Of a stretch of 64,000 nucleotides of DNA, positions 23,985 to 34,733 are shown in pieces. Each line of letters begins with the position of its first letter. Positions within the stretch are counted from its first letter, which is position 1. Source of the stretch: Meandrina meandrites (taxonomy: Eukaryota; Cnidaria; Anthozoa; Scleractinia; Meandrinidae); contig OY855910.1 of the NCBI GenBank assembly GCA_963693305.1, positions 24,644,359 to 24,708,358 of the forward strand. The letters run 5' to 3'. The notes under the pieces were generated by a model. That model was given only the letters and a program-made list of their open reading frames with translations. It was not told the origin of the DNA and did not search any database. The translations under genes were made by a program, and so were the position numbers.

Positions 23985-24018
23985 CTGATGATGACAGTTG
24001 AAACTGTCGAAACATGTC
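23985..24018 (+). ncRNA. Hammerhead ribozyme-like motif
   Basis: CTGATGA (23985-23991), one extra T, stem II GACAGTT/AACTGTC (23993-24008), GAA (24009-24011), then AC-AT-GTC, which can form a minimal stem III and a GUC cleavage triplet. Stem I would be only about 3 bp. All invariant core bases of a type I hammerhead are present apart from the inserted U. Minimal hammerheads with short stem III are known from Penelope-like retroelements, which also occur in this window. This is the best of three related copies (1916 and, mutated, about 55875 on the minus strand). Confidence 0.45.
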
Positions 24019-24219
24019 TTAAAAACTGAAATTCTGGTTGAAGATTTGAAGTTTAGAAGTGTAACATTAAAATCATTCTTATTTCTATAAAAAAAAAACA
24101 ACATTAATTTACTATTTGAATGAATGTTTGACTGGGTTTTGTTACTGTATGAGGATTACATATTGATAACAATTAAATATTGTAAACAGCCAACAAATAT
24201 GCATAAATATATGTACATG

Positions 24220-24965
24220 TATTGTAATAATAATAACTTTATTACCGTGTCTTAAATGTTTAGCTGAGGGGAAACGTCCCCTCTACTAATTGTGGACACC
24301 TGCCTAAAAAAACTAAAACATAATTACAGCTATTACAATAATAATTCAAAGTTAATATAAGTTAAAAAAGGGAGCTATTTACATGATAAAAATTTATGTG
24401 ATAAAAATACTATATACATGATTATTATTAAAATTCACAGAGGCGGCAGTTGCAGCGTTCATTGTTTAGAAAGTTACTGAAGTCGCGTTTCCGAATTGTT
24501 TTCTTAAATGTATTAAGAGACTGACAGTTTCTTTCATCGGTCGTCAGGTGACTCCAGAGCTTTGGTCCCTGAGGTATGACTATCTGATGGAATGCTTCTT
24601 GTACGTTACTGTAGCGAAGAAGGGCAGTGAAAAGTCTGATTAAACGACTCAGTCCGTGAGCTATTTAAAAATAGCTCACGGATCGGATTAGGACTTAGCC
24701 AATTTTTAACCTTATACATCAGCATGCATATATCTTGTAATCGCCTGTTTTTTAAAGTAGGTAGCTCTGCCCTCTTAAATAAAACTTCATAGCTTGATCG
24801 ATCATCTTTAAAAAATGCTGTTAATCCTCTTTCTTGTATTCTCTCCAATCTACGTGTGTCACTTGCACGACAGAAATGCCAGACTAGATGACAAAATATT
24901 AAGTGAGGTAGGATAGTTGCTTTATAGAGCTTAATTGGGCTTTTGTTGGAATGAAATTTTTAGTG
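24220..24965 (-). mobile_element. CR1-like LINE 3' fragment in CUB-1 intron 1
   Basis: Reading leftwards it codes YKATILPHLIFCHLVWHF (about 24930-24877), then LERIQERGLTAFFKDDRSSY, LPTLKNRRLQDICMLMYKVK and an IRELF end, the familiar C-terminus of CR1/L2-type reverse transcriptases. It ends near 24220 in an ATT/AAT repeat, the usual 3' tail of such elements. The uninterrupted site is seen at about 2155. 5'-truncated, with a stop at the expected end and no visible frameshift within the open part. Confidence 0.8.
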
Positions 24966-25046
24966 CTGTTATATGTTGTGATATTAAATATTAATTGTTA
25001 TGTAGATGAAAAGAATTTACCGATTATGCTGAGAAAAAGTGAATTG

Positions 25047-26464
25047 AAGGCGTGAGGGCAAGACCCGCACATTACGTTTTTGGCTAAATTGAACATTGTC
25101 AAAAACAACTCCAAACTTCGCATGCAAGTTTGTTTACGTGTGCTAAGCACGGCCCTGTATTTCACTTCGCTGGGCTTGCCTTCGTTTTCTAAAAATGACA
25201 CATGCAAAAAGATTTTTGCTGGCGGCATCTTTAGCAATTTTCTTTGACAAACGATCAACAAAGGAAACCCTTTGTTCCTCAAAACAATGAAACCAGCGAA
25301 CGTTTTAAGGATTAGACTATAACTCTTATAACCCTAACCCTAACGTTTGGGTTAACGTTCCAAGTTAGGGTTTAGCGGCTTAACCCTGGGGCAAAAGCGA
25401 ACCCCGATCCCATTTTAACGAGCTGGTCAGCACAAAATCCCGCGAAATCAAGAGATAGACTTCTTCGGTTTTCGTTCGCACGAATCGATTGATTCGGATG
25501 AATATTTAATGAGGCACAAACAAATTTTTGGCCATGAAAGGTCCCCTGCGAAACAACTAAAGAATATTTTTAAGTCTAAAACCAGCTCGCTGTCGCCGCA
25601 ACACCCAAGCGGCGAAGCGGATAATGCAAAAATCGCGCTGACAAAGTTTCCGACAAGAAAACTGTTTTAGACTTTCCGCTGCATCGATCTGGCTTTTGTA
25701 AGACAATGTTCACTCGAGCGCCAAAACAGCGCTATTGTGCAAAACAAAAGTCAGAACAGCCCAGCCTAGTCCCTAGGCGTTCTCCTCTTCTCTGGGTGAG
25801 CGCGAGGTCCACGTAAGGGCCTGGCAACGGGTTGGCCCGCTCAGTGTCATTCGGTGACGTCACGAAATTTCGCGCAAAATCGATAAGCGGGAAGGGAATG
25901 CCTGGGTACTAGGCTGAGAACAGCCCTCAGTTCTTCGAGAGTTTCTTTTGATTTGCAGGCATCCGGACTTAATGATGTCCTTCAGCCACCAAGCGGCCGC
26001 ACTTGTGCTCAAACGATCGATATGCAAGCAGATTCGTTTTCACAAGCAAAACGCCATCTTATTTCTGTGTTTCCTGACACGCAACCACTACGTCACAATG
26101 CAGTTTCCAGTCCTACTCTACTCAGTCTATAAAAGGAAATCGATAAGCAAACATGGCCGTGAGTCAAGACAGGTTTTTGAAATGGTTTTACGCCTGCCGT
26201 AGACACTTAAAAACCCGTACAAGGAAAGATTTGCACGCGATGCGTTGGAAAACTCATACAGCTGGCTGACTGTGGAGAACGTAAGCTTGCAAAACGCCGT
26301 TTTTTGCATGTATAATTTCTGAGACACGAAGGCAAGGCCAGCGAAATGAAATACAGGGCCGCGTTTAGCACACATAAACAAACTTGCATGCGAAGTTTGG
26401 AGTTGTTTTTGACAATGTTCAATTTAGCCAAAAACTTAATGTGCGGGTCTTGCCCACACGCCTT
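25047..26464. mobile_element. 1.4-kb foldback TIR element with GAATTG duplication
   Basis: The ends AAGGCGTGAGGGCAAGACCC and inverse are parts of inverted arms of about 200 bp (25047-25260 and 26250-26464). GAATTG flanks both sides (25041-25046 and 26465-26470). The empty site is seen at 2240-2260 in CUB-L. The middle is GC-richer than its surroundings and holds a short CCCTAACCCTAA-type telomere-like stretch near 25328. No gene is recognised. The superfamily is not clear from a 6-bp duplication. Confidence 0.75.
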
Positions 26465-27026
26465 GAATTGTACATTCAGGTTTAACTTTTAATGTTTACT
26501 GGAAGAGAAAAGGTATTTTTGTGGTGGAAACATAAACATTAGTCGAGTCCATATTTTTTAAGAGGCAATATCAAAGAAAAACCTCACAAAGCTAGCGCGG
26601 TGACATTACTACATGTATGTCCGATACAGCTGTCAGCCTTTTCAAATTGTATACAAGCTTTCGTTTGACTTTAGCTGGCTTCCATGACGCTATAAACAGC
26701 AAAAAATAAAGGCTATACAGACATACAAATGCAGGAATCGGACGCCGTTGATAAGTCTTTCTTAGTGAATGTTGTGATTTTACGATCGAGAAAAGTTTAC
26801 TTTAGTATACTAAATTAAAAATGCTACACGAACTTCGATAGATTAAGCGCTAGCTTATTGAACAAAACGATCGAAGCCTACAACCTCAGCTTATGCTTTG
26901 AAACATATTTAGAAATGCCAGTCACGTTCTAACCAAAATTATAACCTTTGTACGATCATAACGTCATGCTTGCTTGAAAATACAATTTATACAGCCAACA
27001 TCAATGAAGTTTCAGAATGTACTCAC

Positions 27027-27057
27027 GAATCATATGCAACGACCAAACAAAGGCCAT
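27027..27057 (-). CDS. CUB-1 exon 1 (start of signal peptide)
   Basis: ATG at 27057 on the minus strand, reading MAFVWSLHMI plus one base, donor GTGAGT. Joined to exon 2 it gives a 21-residue leader. The start is fixed by conservation of this ATG, its aaaATGG context and the donor in four gene copies. Confidence 0.78.
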
Positions 27058-27193
27058 TTTACAAGATCGCTGAACCACAATCGGATCGTCACACGCTAGA
27101 AACCTTGGAATTGTTTTCACGGAGAACTGAACAGCTTGCCTCACTATTTACTTTAACCAAGTTGTATAGCTTTGGAAACAGGTTAATAAAATT
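27058..27193 (-). promoter_or_regulatory. 5' UTR/promoter side of CUB-1
   Basis: Conserved with 2849-2985 and, inverted, with 54080-54216. It is cut at 27194 by a CTG-flanked transposon. If the transcription start lies further out, that insertion sits between promoter and exon 1. Confidence 0.4.
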
Positions 27194-27196
27194 CTG

Positions 27197-28627
27197 GCCC
27201 CGGTTGTTCGAAAGCCGATTAGCGCTAACCCACGATTAAATCGGCCTAATCCAGAGAATAAATTTATCCTTCGATTAAATTGTGTTCCTCAAAGATCGAT
27301 TAGCATTATCCGAGGGATAAACTAAGGGTTAAATTTAACACACCTAGCGAGGTGGATTAACTCACTAATCGGGGTAAAAAAATTTGCAAAACAAACAAAA
27401 TGGCCGACTTACTGTTTGGTGGTTTTGCTTTAATGCCGGGTCCAGTGAGGAAAGAAAAGCAATTTAGGATACCTGACGACTTTTCCAAAACACATTTTAC
27501 TTTTCTCTCGAGGACGTGTGCAGTCCCGCGCCCGGTTTTCCCGCGGTTTTTTGACCTCTGTCCGGAGATGGCAAAATTGGTCAAAATTATACACAAACAC
27601 GAAGCAAAGAAATTTCAGCATTGTCCTCACAGGTAGAAATCGTCCCTGACTAACCGCTGTAATGTAAAATGCAACATCAGTGGTGGAATTAAAGGGCTTT
27701 TTTGGCCTAAAAATGGCTAGTATTCATTTGATTTTACGGACAGAATCTGGTAAAAGTTTAGTTTACTGTCGAACTTGTTTGTTGTTCATTCGGCTGAACT
27801 AACAAGCCATCAATCTACGCTTTCAGTTTATTCTTCTTGCGTAGTTTAATACTTTAATGCCTTTCTTCTGTTCTAATATTTTCCCCTAACCAAACTTTGT
27901 TTTGTTTCATTCATGCAATTGCGATTCTCACTTTATTTGCCCGTCGCCGTTATATTTATTCACAGTAGTTCGTACTAGTTCCATGTAAGAGAAATCTACA
28001 AACTTTTACTGAACTCATGTAAAAGTTTCAGCGAGGACTGAAGACATTTCGGTTTCGTGAACTTCTCAGTTTAGAGAGACAATTCTTAATTTATAAAATA
28101 CAAACGTTTAAGGCTGAAAATTAGACCGGTTAACGTTTTAATTTATTTCCGGCCGTTGCACAGGTCTACTTGCATGATTCAGCGAGCTTCGCTCAGCGTT
28201 TATGCAAAATTTGCACCGGATACATTGAAATTGTTTTTGGTCAAAACTCCAATTTTTATCTTAGCTTTTTCTGTTGCTTCTTATTGATACCCGAACACAG
28301 GAAATTTCGTTAAGGAAATTGGGCTTTATTTCTTTTTCTCATTTTATTATTTATTTCTACAATAATTTCCGTTGAATTTCGTATTTTGTAGGAGCCGTCA
28401 TTTTTTATCCCTTCCCTTCCCTCCCCTCGCGCTCCACCGTTTCTCCCTCCAGTAACCGGTTTTACCGGTTTAATCTGAATTTAACCGACGGATAGTTAAT
28501 CGTAGGTTAAATCTGCTTTCGGGAACACCATTTTATCCCCCGATTAGTTATCCTGAGAATAAGAAATTTAATTGCGGAATAACCGCTAATCGTGGGTTAT
28601 TTTAATCGGCTTTCGAACAACCGGGGC
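27197..28627 (+). mobile_element. 1.43-kb TIR element, CTG duplication, copy 1
   Basis: Begins GCCCCGGTTGTTCGAAAGCC and ends with its inverse, with CTG outside both ends (27194-27196 and 28628-28630). The empty site AAATTCTGAC is seen at about 2985 and 54080. Copy 2 (28890-30315) is the same element in inverse orientation. A 3-bp duplication and terminal GGG/CCC fit a PIF/Harbinger-like or related non-autonomous family. This is my inference, since no transposase is seen. Confidence 0.85.
27400..27636 (+). CDS. Conserved open frame in TIR element copy 1
   Basis: Starts MADLLFGGFALMPG and is open for 78 codons. The first 51 residues are identical to the frame in copy 2 and the frames then diverge by an indel. 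The conserved stretch could be the remnant of the first exon of the element's own protein, or it may reflect only recent common origin. I do not recognise a domain. Confidence 0.3.
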   Translation: MADLLFGGFALMPGPVRKEKQFRIPDDFSKTHFTFLSRTCAVPRPVFPRFFDLCPEMAKLVKIIHKHEAKKFQHCPHR

Positions 28628-28630
28628 CTG

Positions 28631-28886
28631 ACTATCGGACGAAAATAGATGTGACCTACTGTCGTACGTGTATTTGACCATGTTTTCGCTTAGCTTCCGC
28701 CCACTCATCAAAACAAACAGCTTTGCAGCCACCCTTGTAACAAAGAATGTTTTGGATTGGACTCTAGGAAGAGTGGATTATCGGCATGGCCGTAGGAAGC
28801 TGTAAGATGGTTCCAGAAGGCAAATAAGATGTCTCTAAAGAAATATTTGATTAGCAAGAGAATTACTCTGCGTATGCATAATAGAT
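28631..28886. promoter_or_regulatory. CUB-1 5' flank between the two inverted elements
   Basis: Matches 2990-3184 and 53860-54060. It is the single-copy flank left between two independent insertions, and includes GATGTGACC, the CTAGGAAGAGTGGATTATCGG stretch shared with CUB-L, and AGAATTACTCTGCG. Confidence 0.45.
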
Positions 28887-28889
28887 CTG

Positions 28890-30315
28890 GCCCCGGTTGT
28901 TCGAAAGCCGATTAAAATAACCCACGATTAGCGGTTATTCCGCAATTAAATTTCTTATTCTCAGGATAACTAATCGCGGGATAAAATGGTGTTCCCGAAA
29001 GCAGATTTAACCTACGATTAACTATCCGTCGGTTAAACTCAGATTAAACCGGTAAAACCGGTTACTGGAGGAAGAAACGGTGGAGCAGGAGGGGAGGGAA
29101 GGTAAGGGATAAAAAATGACGGCTCCTACAAAATATGAAATTCAACTGAAATTATTGTAGAAATAAAAAAAATAAAATGAGAAAAAGAAATAAAGCCCAA
29201 TTTCCTTAACGAAATTTCCTGTGTTCGGGTATCAATAAGAAGCAACAGAAAAAGCTAAGATAAAAATTGGAGTTTTGACCAAAAATAATTTCAATGTATC
29301 CGGTGCAAATTTTGCATAAACGCTGAGCGAAGCTCGCTGAATCATGCAAGTAGGCCAGTGCAACGGCCGGAAATAAATAAAAACGCTAACCGGTCTAATT
29401 TTCAGCCTTAGTCGTTTGTATTTTATAAATTAAGAATTGTTTCTCTAAACTGAGAAGTTCACGAAACCGAAATGTCTTCAATCCTCGCAAAAACTTTTAC
29501 ATGAGTTCAGTAAATGTTTGTAGATTTCTCTTCCATGGAACTAGCTAGTACGAACTACTGTGAATAAATATAACGGCGACGGGCAATAAAGTGAGAATCG
29601 CAATTGCATGAATGAAACAAAACAAAGTTTGGTTAGGGGAAAATATTAGAACAGAAGAAAGGCATTAAAGTATTAAACTATGCAAGAAGAATAAACTGAA
29701 AGCGTAGATTGATGGCTTGTTAGTTCAGCCAAATGAACAACAAACAAGTTCGATAGTAAACTAAACTTTTACCAGATTCTGTCCGTAAAATCAAATGAAT
29801 ACTCGCCATTTTTAGGCCAAAAAAAGCCCTTTAATTCCACCACTGATGTTGCCTTTTACAGTTACAGCAGTTAGTGACGGACGATTTCTACCTCTGAGGA
29901 AAATGCTGAAATTTCTTTGCTTCGTGCTTGTGTATAATTTTGCGATCTCCGGACAGAGGTAAAAAAACCGCGGGAAAACCGGACGCGGGACTGCACACGT
30001 CCTCGAGAGAAAAGTAAAATGTGTTTTGGAAAAGTCGTCAGGTATCCTAAATTGCTTTTCTTTCCTCACTGGACCCGGCATTAAAGCAAAACCACCAAAC
30101 AGTAAGTCGGCCATTTTGTTTGTTTTGCAATTTTTTCCCCCGATTAGTGAGTTAATCCACCTCACTAGGTGTGTGAAATTTAACCCTTAGTTTATCCCTC
30201 GGATAGTGCTAATCGAGCTTTGAGGAACACAATTTAATCGAAGGATAAATTTATTCTCTGGATTAGGCCGATTTAATCGTGGGTTAGCGCTAATCGGCTT
30301 TCGAACAACCGGGGC
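28890..30315 (-). mobile_element. 1.43-kb TIR element, CTG duplication, copy 2 (inverted)
   Basis: Same terminal repeats as copy 1, with CTG at 28887-28889 and 30316-30318. The empty site GGTCTGGGGCTG is seen at about 17033. It is inverted relative to copy 1, so 27197-30315 forms a near-perfect 1.4-kb palindrome with a 262-bp spacer. Contains the partner open frame on the minus strand. Confidence 0.85.
29812..30114 (-). CDS. Conserved open frame in TIR element copy 2
   Basis: ATG at 30114 on the minus strand. About 100 codons, the first 51 the same as the copy-1 frame, then frame-shifted relative to it. No recognised domain. Confidence 0.3.
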   Translation of the reverse strand: MADLLFGGFALMPGPVRKEKQFRIPDDFSKTHFTFLSRTCAVPRPVFPRFFYLCPEIAKLYTSTKQRNFSIFLRGRNRPSLTAVTVKGNISGGIKGLFLA

Positions 30316-31219
30316 CTGGGGTTGAAGGTTCTGCGAAGCAACGTGAATATTACCAATTTGTTGGTTATAACACAGGCTTACCATCCTATGTTTGTGAGGT
30401 AACAGCATGCCCGATAAAAATAGTCAAATTTTCTCACTAATCGCTATTGTAAATATTTTTAACTCCCTGAAATCGGATATTACTGCTGTGCATTTGCAAT
30501 AAAATTAATTAGAAATATTTTTCGCAGTCATAAAGTTTGTTTTTTTTATGCAGTTTTTGGGGCGATTTGAAGCGTGCGAGAGCAGTTCTATGAGTTTAAG
30601 TTTTGACTCGTGTATAAAATACAAATATTTACACAAGGCGTGCAACTTCCACATCCAAGAATCGGGTACCGCCTCTGGAATGTAGCCGAAAAAGATATCT
30701 TTCCCCTAATAGCTTTAGTAAGAGCTCCCGGTCCTCGAAAGAACAGTCTTTGAACTATAATCTGGCCTAATTTGAGTCCGATCAGTTCTGGAATAGTTCT
30801 TTTAAACCTTGCTGGAATATATCAAATTAGGCCGTAAATTTGCCGATTTACCATAATATGTACCAGTACTGGGACAATTTATATTATGCAATTGTCACTA
30901 ACATTGCTCAAACATTACTACCTATGCCCACCCAAGAAAGCACAACGTGCTCCACTACAAAACCTCCTATGGGGCACCCCAAAGAGATATTTCGGAAATC
31001 TCGACAGCAAAGCCGAAGACAACGTAAACTGGGAAATTAATTTATGCGCACTGAATATATACATAATCGCATAATCCTGTGAACATACCACTTTTGTGGT
31101 CTATGGCATGTGAGCTCATATACTATGTAAACTAACTAACTTACTCAGGAATTGCAATATACCACGGCTAGTTTTAAATAATATAATGGCTGCGGTCACA
31201 TCTACGACGTAACTTTTAA

Positions 31220-31867
31220 GGGGGGTCCTTCTTAACTACCAATTTGTTGCTATGGAAGGTATCTAACCATCGTATTTTGGAAACCAGACTTCCTATGGAT
31301 ATGCTTTTTGCACAACTTTGTTCAATTGAAGCGTCCTTCAAGAGTTTCAAATCACTGCCATTTTTTGACAAGCCACGTGACCAGAATAGAAAAAACCCTA
31401 AAACTCAAAGGGCATCAAGATCTGAAAATTAAAATCAGTGCCAATAGATAAAGAATGTCCACATGTTTAATGCTTAGTATGGGTTTTATGGAATTCGCAT
31501 TTTTATAAAAGTTATCACGTAATAAACATCCGTATTTCTAGACTTTCTTCAGTAGCGTTCCTTTTTTACGTGGTAATGGTTATTCCTTACGTAGGATTGT
31601 AAAGAATGCTCTGTTATCTCTGATTCTTAAAAAAATATGGAACTCTACCTTCTTTCCCCCAACTTTTAGGGATTTTAATTACTAACGCGCGGTTTGGGAC
31701 TAGCACTAGTTACGCGCGTGCAATGTCAATTTTCTCAAAGCAGGTGTTCCCCTCTAAAAGACTCACCATTTAGCAATACAAAACGCTGCAAAATGGCTTG
31801 CCACCAAAAATCGTCTTTAGCAATCCCTTAGCAACTGCTCTAGATCTGTAGTTAAGGAGGACCCCCC
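31220..31867. mobile_element. 648-bp TIR element with TTAA duplication
   Basis: Left end GGGGGGTCCTTCTTAACTAC, right end its inverse with minor changes, TTAA on both sides (31216-31219 and 31868-31871). TTAA duplications belong to piggyBac and Kolobok elements. The uninterrupted site is near 18383-18412. Non-coding: open frames inside are short. Confidence 0.75.
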
Positions 31868-32415
31868 TTAAGTTACGTGACGTCATACCTAACTGTAGTT
31901 AGTGCTTTCGGTCGCAGTTAACTACAGTTACTTCTAATTAGTCTATGGATGACATCAGAACTAAAAGAGGTTCGCGAGGGCCTGTATTGATGTATCGTGG
32001 CTTGCAAAGGCATGCAAAAACAAACGATAAAGGAAAAAAAAAACGTTTTGGTGTGTTCACGACGCCATTGTCTTCTTTAAATTTTTAACAACATTGTAAC
32101 TTTTGATAGGTATCATTGTCAATTGAAATAAAGACACATTATTATTTATTATTATACTATTAATGTATGCGATACTTATAGACTCTTGGTTTTAGGCCAT
32201 CGTAACTTGATTAAAAACATGAAACAAACAGCGGTAATAAACATTGTGAAAAATCGCATTTTACTAACTTGACGTTTCGTATGCTATGCAACATACATTT
32301 TCAAAAGTATGACCGTTACAAAATTTTAACGACTATTATATATTGTTATGAAAAGGGTCTGGATCCTAGACTGAGACAATTGATCTACAGCAGTAACTTA
32401 ATATTATCGCTTAGG

Positions 32416-32766
32416 TTAAAAGAGCAACAACCTCTCACTGCCAACGTTGGCATTTAAAGAGGGTTTTAGCTCTTGAATGAATAAGGTCTCTTTTATTTTA
32501 CAATGGAGGTCAGTTTTGCCGGACGCTAGAATGTCAAAATGATCCCATTTGATGTTATGGCCCGTGGTAATGATATGATCAGCGATAGCTGATAGATGAT
32601 CGCTTTTAGTGAGGGCCTTAAAATGTTCAGTTTTCCTGTCGTGAAGTCGTCGTTTTGTTTTACCAATGTAAACATCATTGCAGTCCCAGCAGCCAGCTTT
32701 GTAAATGACTTTAGATCGCTGAGAACGATTAAGGCGGTCTTTGTACGGAAAGAAGGATTTGATGCG
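32416..32766 (-). pseudogene. GIY-YIG endonuclease C-terminus of a Penelope-like element
   Basis: Minus-strand frame open to its own stop at 32416. Recognisable: SFFPYKDRLNR, VIYKAGCWDC, NDVYIGKTKRRLHDRKTEHF (GIY-YIG core, here VYIG, with the following Lys/Arg helix), DHIITTGHNIKWD, FDIL, KIKETLFIQELKPSLNANV. This is the endonuclease that Penelope-like elements use to nick target DNA. It lacks the whole RT part (5'-truncated), so it is not a working gene although the segment has no internal stop. Confidence 0.8.
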
Positions 32767-32777
32767 GCGTGTGCCAT

Positions 32778-32918
32778 AACATCAAATGGGATCATTTTGA
32801 CATTCTAGCGTCCGGCAAAACTGACCTCCATTGTAAAATAAAAGAGACCTTATTCATTCAAGAGTTACAACCCTCATTAAATGCCAACGTTGGCAGTGAG
32901 AGGTTGTTGCTCTTTTAA
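32778..32918 (+). pseudogene. Second, inverted GIY-YIG C-terminal piece
   Basis: Plus-strand frame NIKWDHFDILASGKTD to LLLF-stop. The same 46 residues as the end of the minus-strand piece, with one or two substitutions (ELQPSL for ELKPSL). It is the inverted arm of the twin-primed insertion. Confidence 0.75.
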
Positions 32919-33596
32919 CCTAAGCGATAATATTAAGTTACTGCTGTAGATCAATTGTCTCAGTCTAGGTTCCAGACCCTTTTCATAACAATATATAATA
33001 GTCGTTAAAATTTTGTAACGGTCATACTTTTGAAAATGTATGTTGCATAGCATACGAAACGTCAAGTTAGTAAAATGCGATTTTCACAATGTTTATTACC
33101 GCTGTTTGTTTCATGTTTTTAATCAAGTATGCGATACTTATTGTGAACTCGAATTATAGATATTAATGCGATGTTTGGGCCGACATGCAAGAGAGGTTTT
33201 TACCGTGAAGCTTGGTTAGATAAAAATGTTCATTGTTACTTAAGCTACTCGGCTAAGAGTTCCAGTACAGTTACTTGTTACACTTGTCAATTAAGACTTC
33301 TTCAGGGCCAAAAGATGGAGCCGGCTAAGATCGGCAGGGAAACAGACAACACAGTGGCGATCACTATGGCTCCAGTAGCTGCAAAGAATCAGAGAGACCA
33401 AGTCAGTATTCTGTGGATTATATTGGAGCTATACATAAATAAACGCAATAAACACTTAATGACTGGTGCCGAGGGAAACAGTGAATTTTGTGCATATTTT
33501 TATTGTATTATATTTTGCTATGGTATGTTATTTAACAATTATTCTCTGAAATCGAGGTGAATAGTGGCAGAATATTTACCGAGCCGCGTAGTTTTA

Positions 33597-34021
33597 GTAT
33601 ACAGCTATTTCGAGAAACGTTGTCGGAAAAAAGCACAAAACTGCACAAGCCAATCCCTAAAGGTAGTATGGGTAGAAGTATTGAGCTACTGCACGTGTTG
33701 AATACTAATGAGATATAACAACAAAATAAGCGCGAATTTCAGGTTTTCTTTCTTTTCAGACATGTAGAAACAAGGTACGTTTAGACCCTCTGAAGTTTAG
33801 AAGAATTTTTCCTCACTCAAAGACAAGCGACAGTAAACGTAAAGCTGCAGATATAGGCCTCCTGAGAGGAAAAACAAATTCTCCACGTGCAAAAATACAA
33901 ACTTGTAAATTTCCTCTAGGCCAATATGCAAAATTCCAGTGAATACCCAGACCACCTTTCGGTCTTGTCGCGTGCACTTTGATGTTTTTTTCCGACAACC
34001 TTTCTCGAAATAGCTGTATAC
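33597..34021. repeat. 425-bp inverted-repeat element
   Basis: GTATACAGCTATTTCGAGAA at the left is mirrored at the right over about 38 bp with one or two mismatches. No target duplication recognised. Probably a nested MITE. Confidence 0.6.
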
Positions 34022-34229
34022 ACACGAAGTGATCTCAAAACAGAAAATCTAGACATTTTCAAAAGGAAACCAATGAAAGGCAATTTTATTGACGTCTAAT
34101 TTGACGTCTCAATTCATGCGTGAAACACGTACAAAACTATTTATACAGATTCTTTTAACATGGCAAATACACAATCTTCGATAAAATCCTCGTCAAAATG
34201 GTCCTTTTACACAGTTCAAATCAGCAACT

Positions 34230-34424
34230 TTAATCGAAAGTCTGCTTGGAAATCGATAACTGATCAATCAAAGTTTTCGAAGTTATCGAGAAGGGCTTGC
34301 TGTTTGGCTCGTTGCGAAGGTGCCTGTCAATGGCGGCTCGAATTGAGGTGAGTGTTGCCTTGTTGTAATATGACCTGTCTTGTTTTCTTGCGGACATATG
34401 AAACTTCAATTCTTCTCTTTCCAC
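34230..34424 (-). pseudogene. Crypton/KIAA1958-like recombinase relic, second segment
   Basis: Minus-strand frame with ELKFHMSARKQDRSYYNKAT, LTSIRAAIDRHLRNE and a PFSIT tail. This resembles the N-terminal SAM-like part of cnidarian Crypton and KIAA1958/DUF3504-type tyrosine recombinases (...ARKKDGSxYxxxTLxSIRxxLxRHL...). Upstream it continues as DWFA-stop-QNEFLTEIEE after a possible acceptor TTTTTGTAG near 34467. The catalytic domain is absent. Confidence 0.55.
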
Positions 34425-34604
34425 TTCCTCGATTTCGGTGAGAAATTCGTTCTGTCAGGCAAACCAGTCTACAAAAATACTCGTATAAATGAAACAAATT
34501 GTAGTCGTGAAGATTAATTGCTGCCTATTTAGCGATAGGTCGAATTCACGGTAATTATCTCGATAAACAAACTGAAAAACACTTGTTTGCAAAACATGAC
34601 TTCT

Positions 34605-34733
34605 TCACTTATCTTTAAAAACTTTTAGGCCAAAGTTCATTGCCTTCTTGGTGTTTTCTGGCACGCTGTCGTCTTTTATTTTCACTATTTTTGATTCTGA
34701 AACGCTAGCGAAACGCGAGTTTACGCCGGCCAT
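34605..34733 (-). pseudogene. Crypton/KIAA1958-like recombinase relic, first segment
   Basis: ATG at 34733, 42 codons ending at a stop. It reads MAGVNSRFASVSE, then VPENTKKAMNFGLKVFKDK. The pattern RFASVSE...ENTKKAxxFxxxVFKD is the usual start of these proteins in cnidarians. A stop follows where the family continues with a charged and aromatic helix that seems to resume in the 34230-34467 segment. Confidence 0.55.

Larger units (their letters stand above)
22700..27026 (-). other. Intron 1 of CUB-1
   Basis: Colinear with intron 1 of CUB-L (766-2817), enlarged by two insertions: a LINE fragment (24220-24965) and a TIR element (25047-26464). No internal exon seen. A segment near 23760-23930, also at 1740-1860 and 55975-56095, is a dispersed repeat. 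Confidence 0.65.
32180..33126. mobile_element. Penelope-like retroelement fragment, head-to-head (twin-primed)
   Basis: Two 5'-truncated pieces of the same element point away from each other: a minus-strand piece (about 32766 to 32180) and a plus-strand piece (about 32778 to 33126), giving arms of about 340 bp. The 15-base GTATGCGATACTTAT flanks both ends (32165-32179 and 33127-33141), and the empty site is at about 18736-18750. Long duplications and inversion of the 5' part are signs of target-primed insertion. Confidence 0.75.
30319..33543. repeat. Duplicated 5' flank of the CUB genes (right copy)
   Basis: Colinear with 17033-19131, with two insertions of its own (31220-31867 and 32180-33126). 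No gene called: open frames such as 33171-33560 are shared with the left copy only in shifted form. Confidence 0.65.

Noticed and set aside
25326..25378. CCCTAA-like stretch as an interstitial telomere
   Set aside because: Only two to three imperfect units, inside a transposon.
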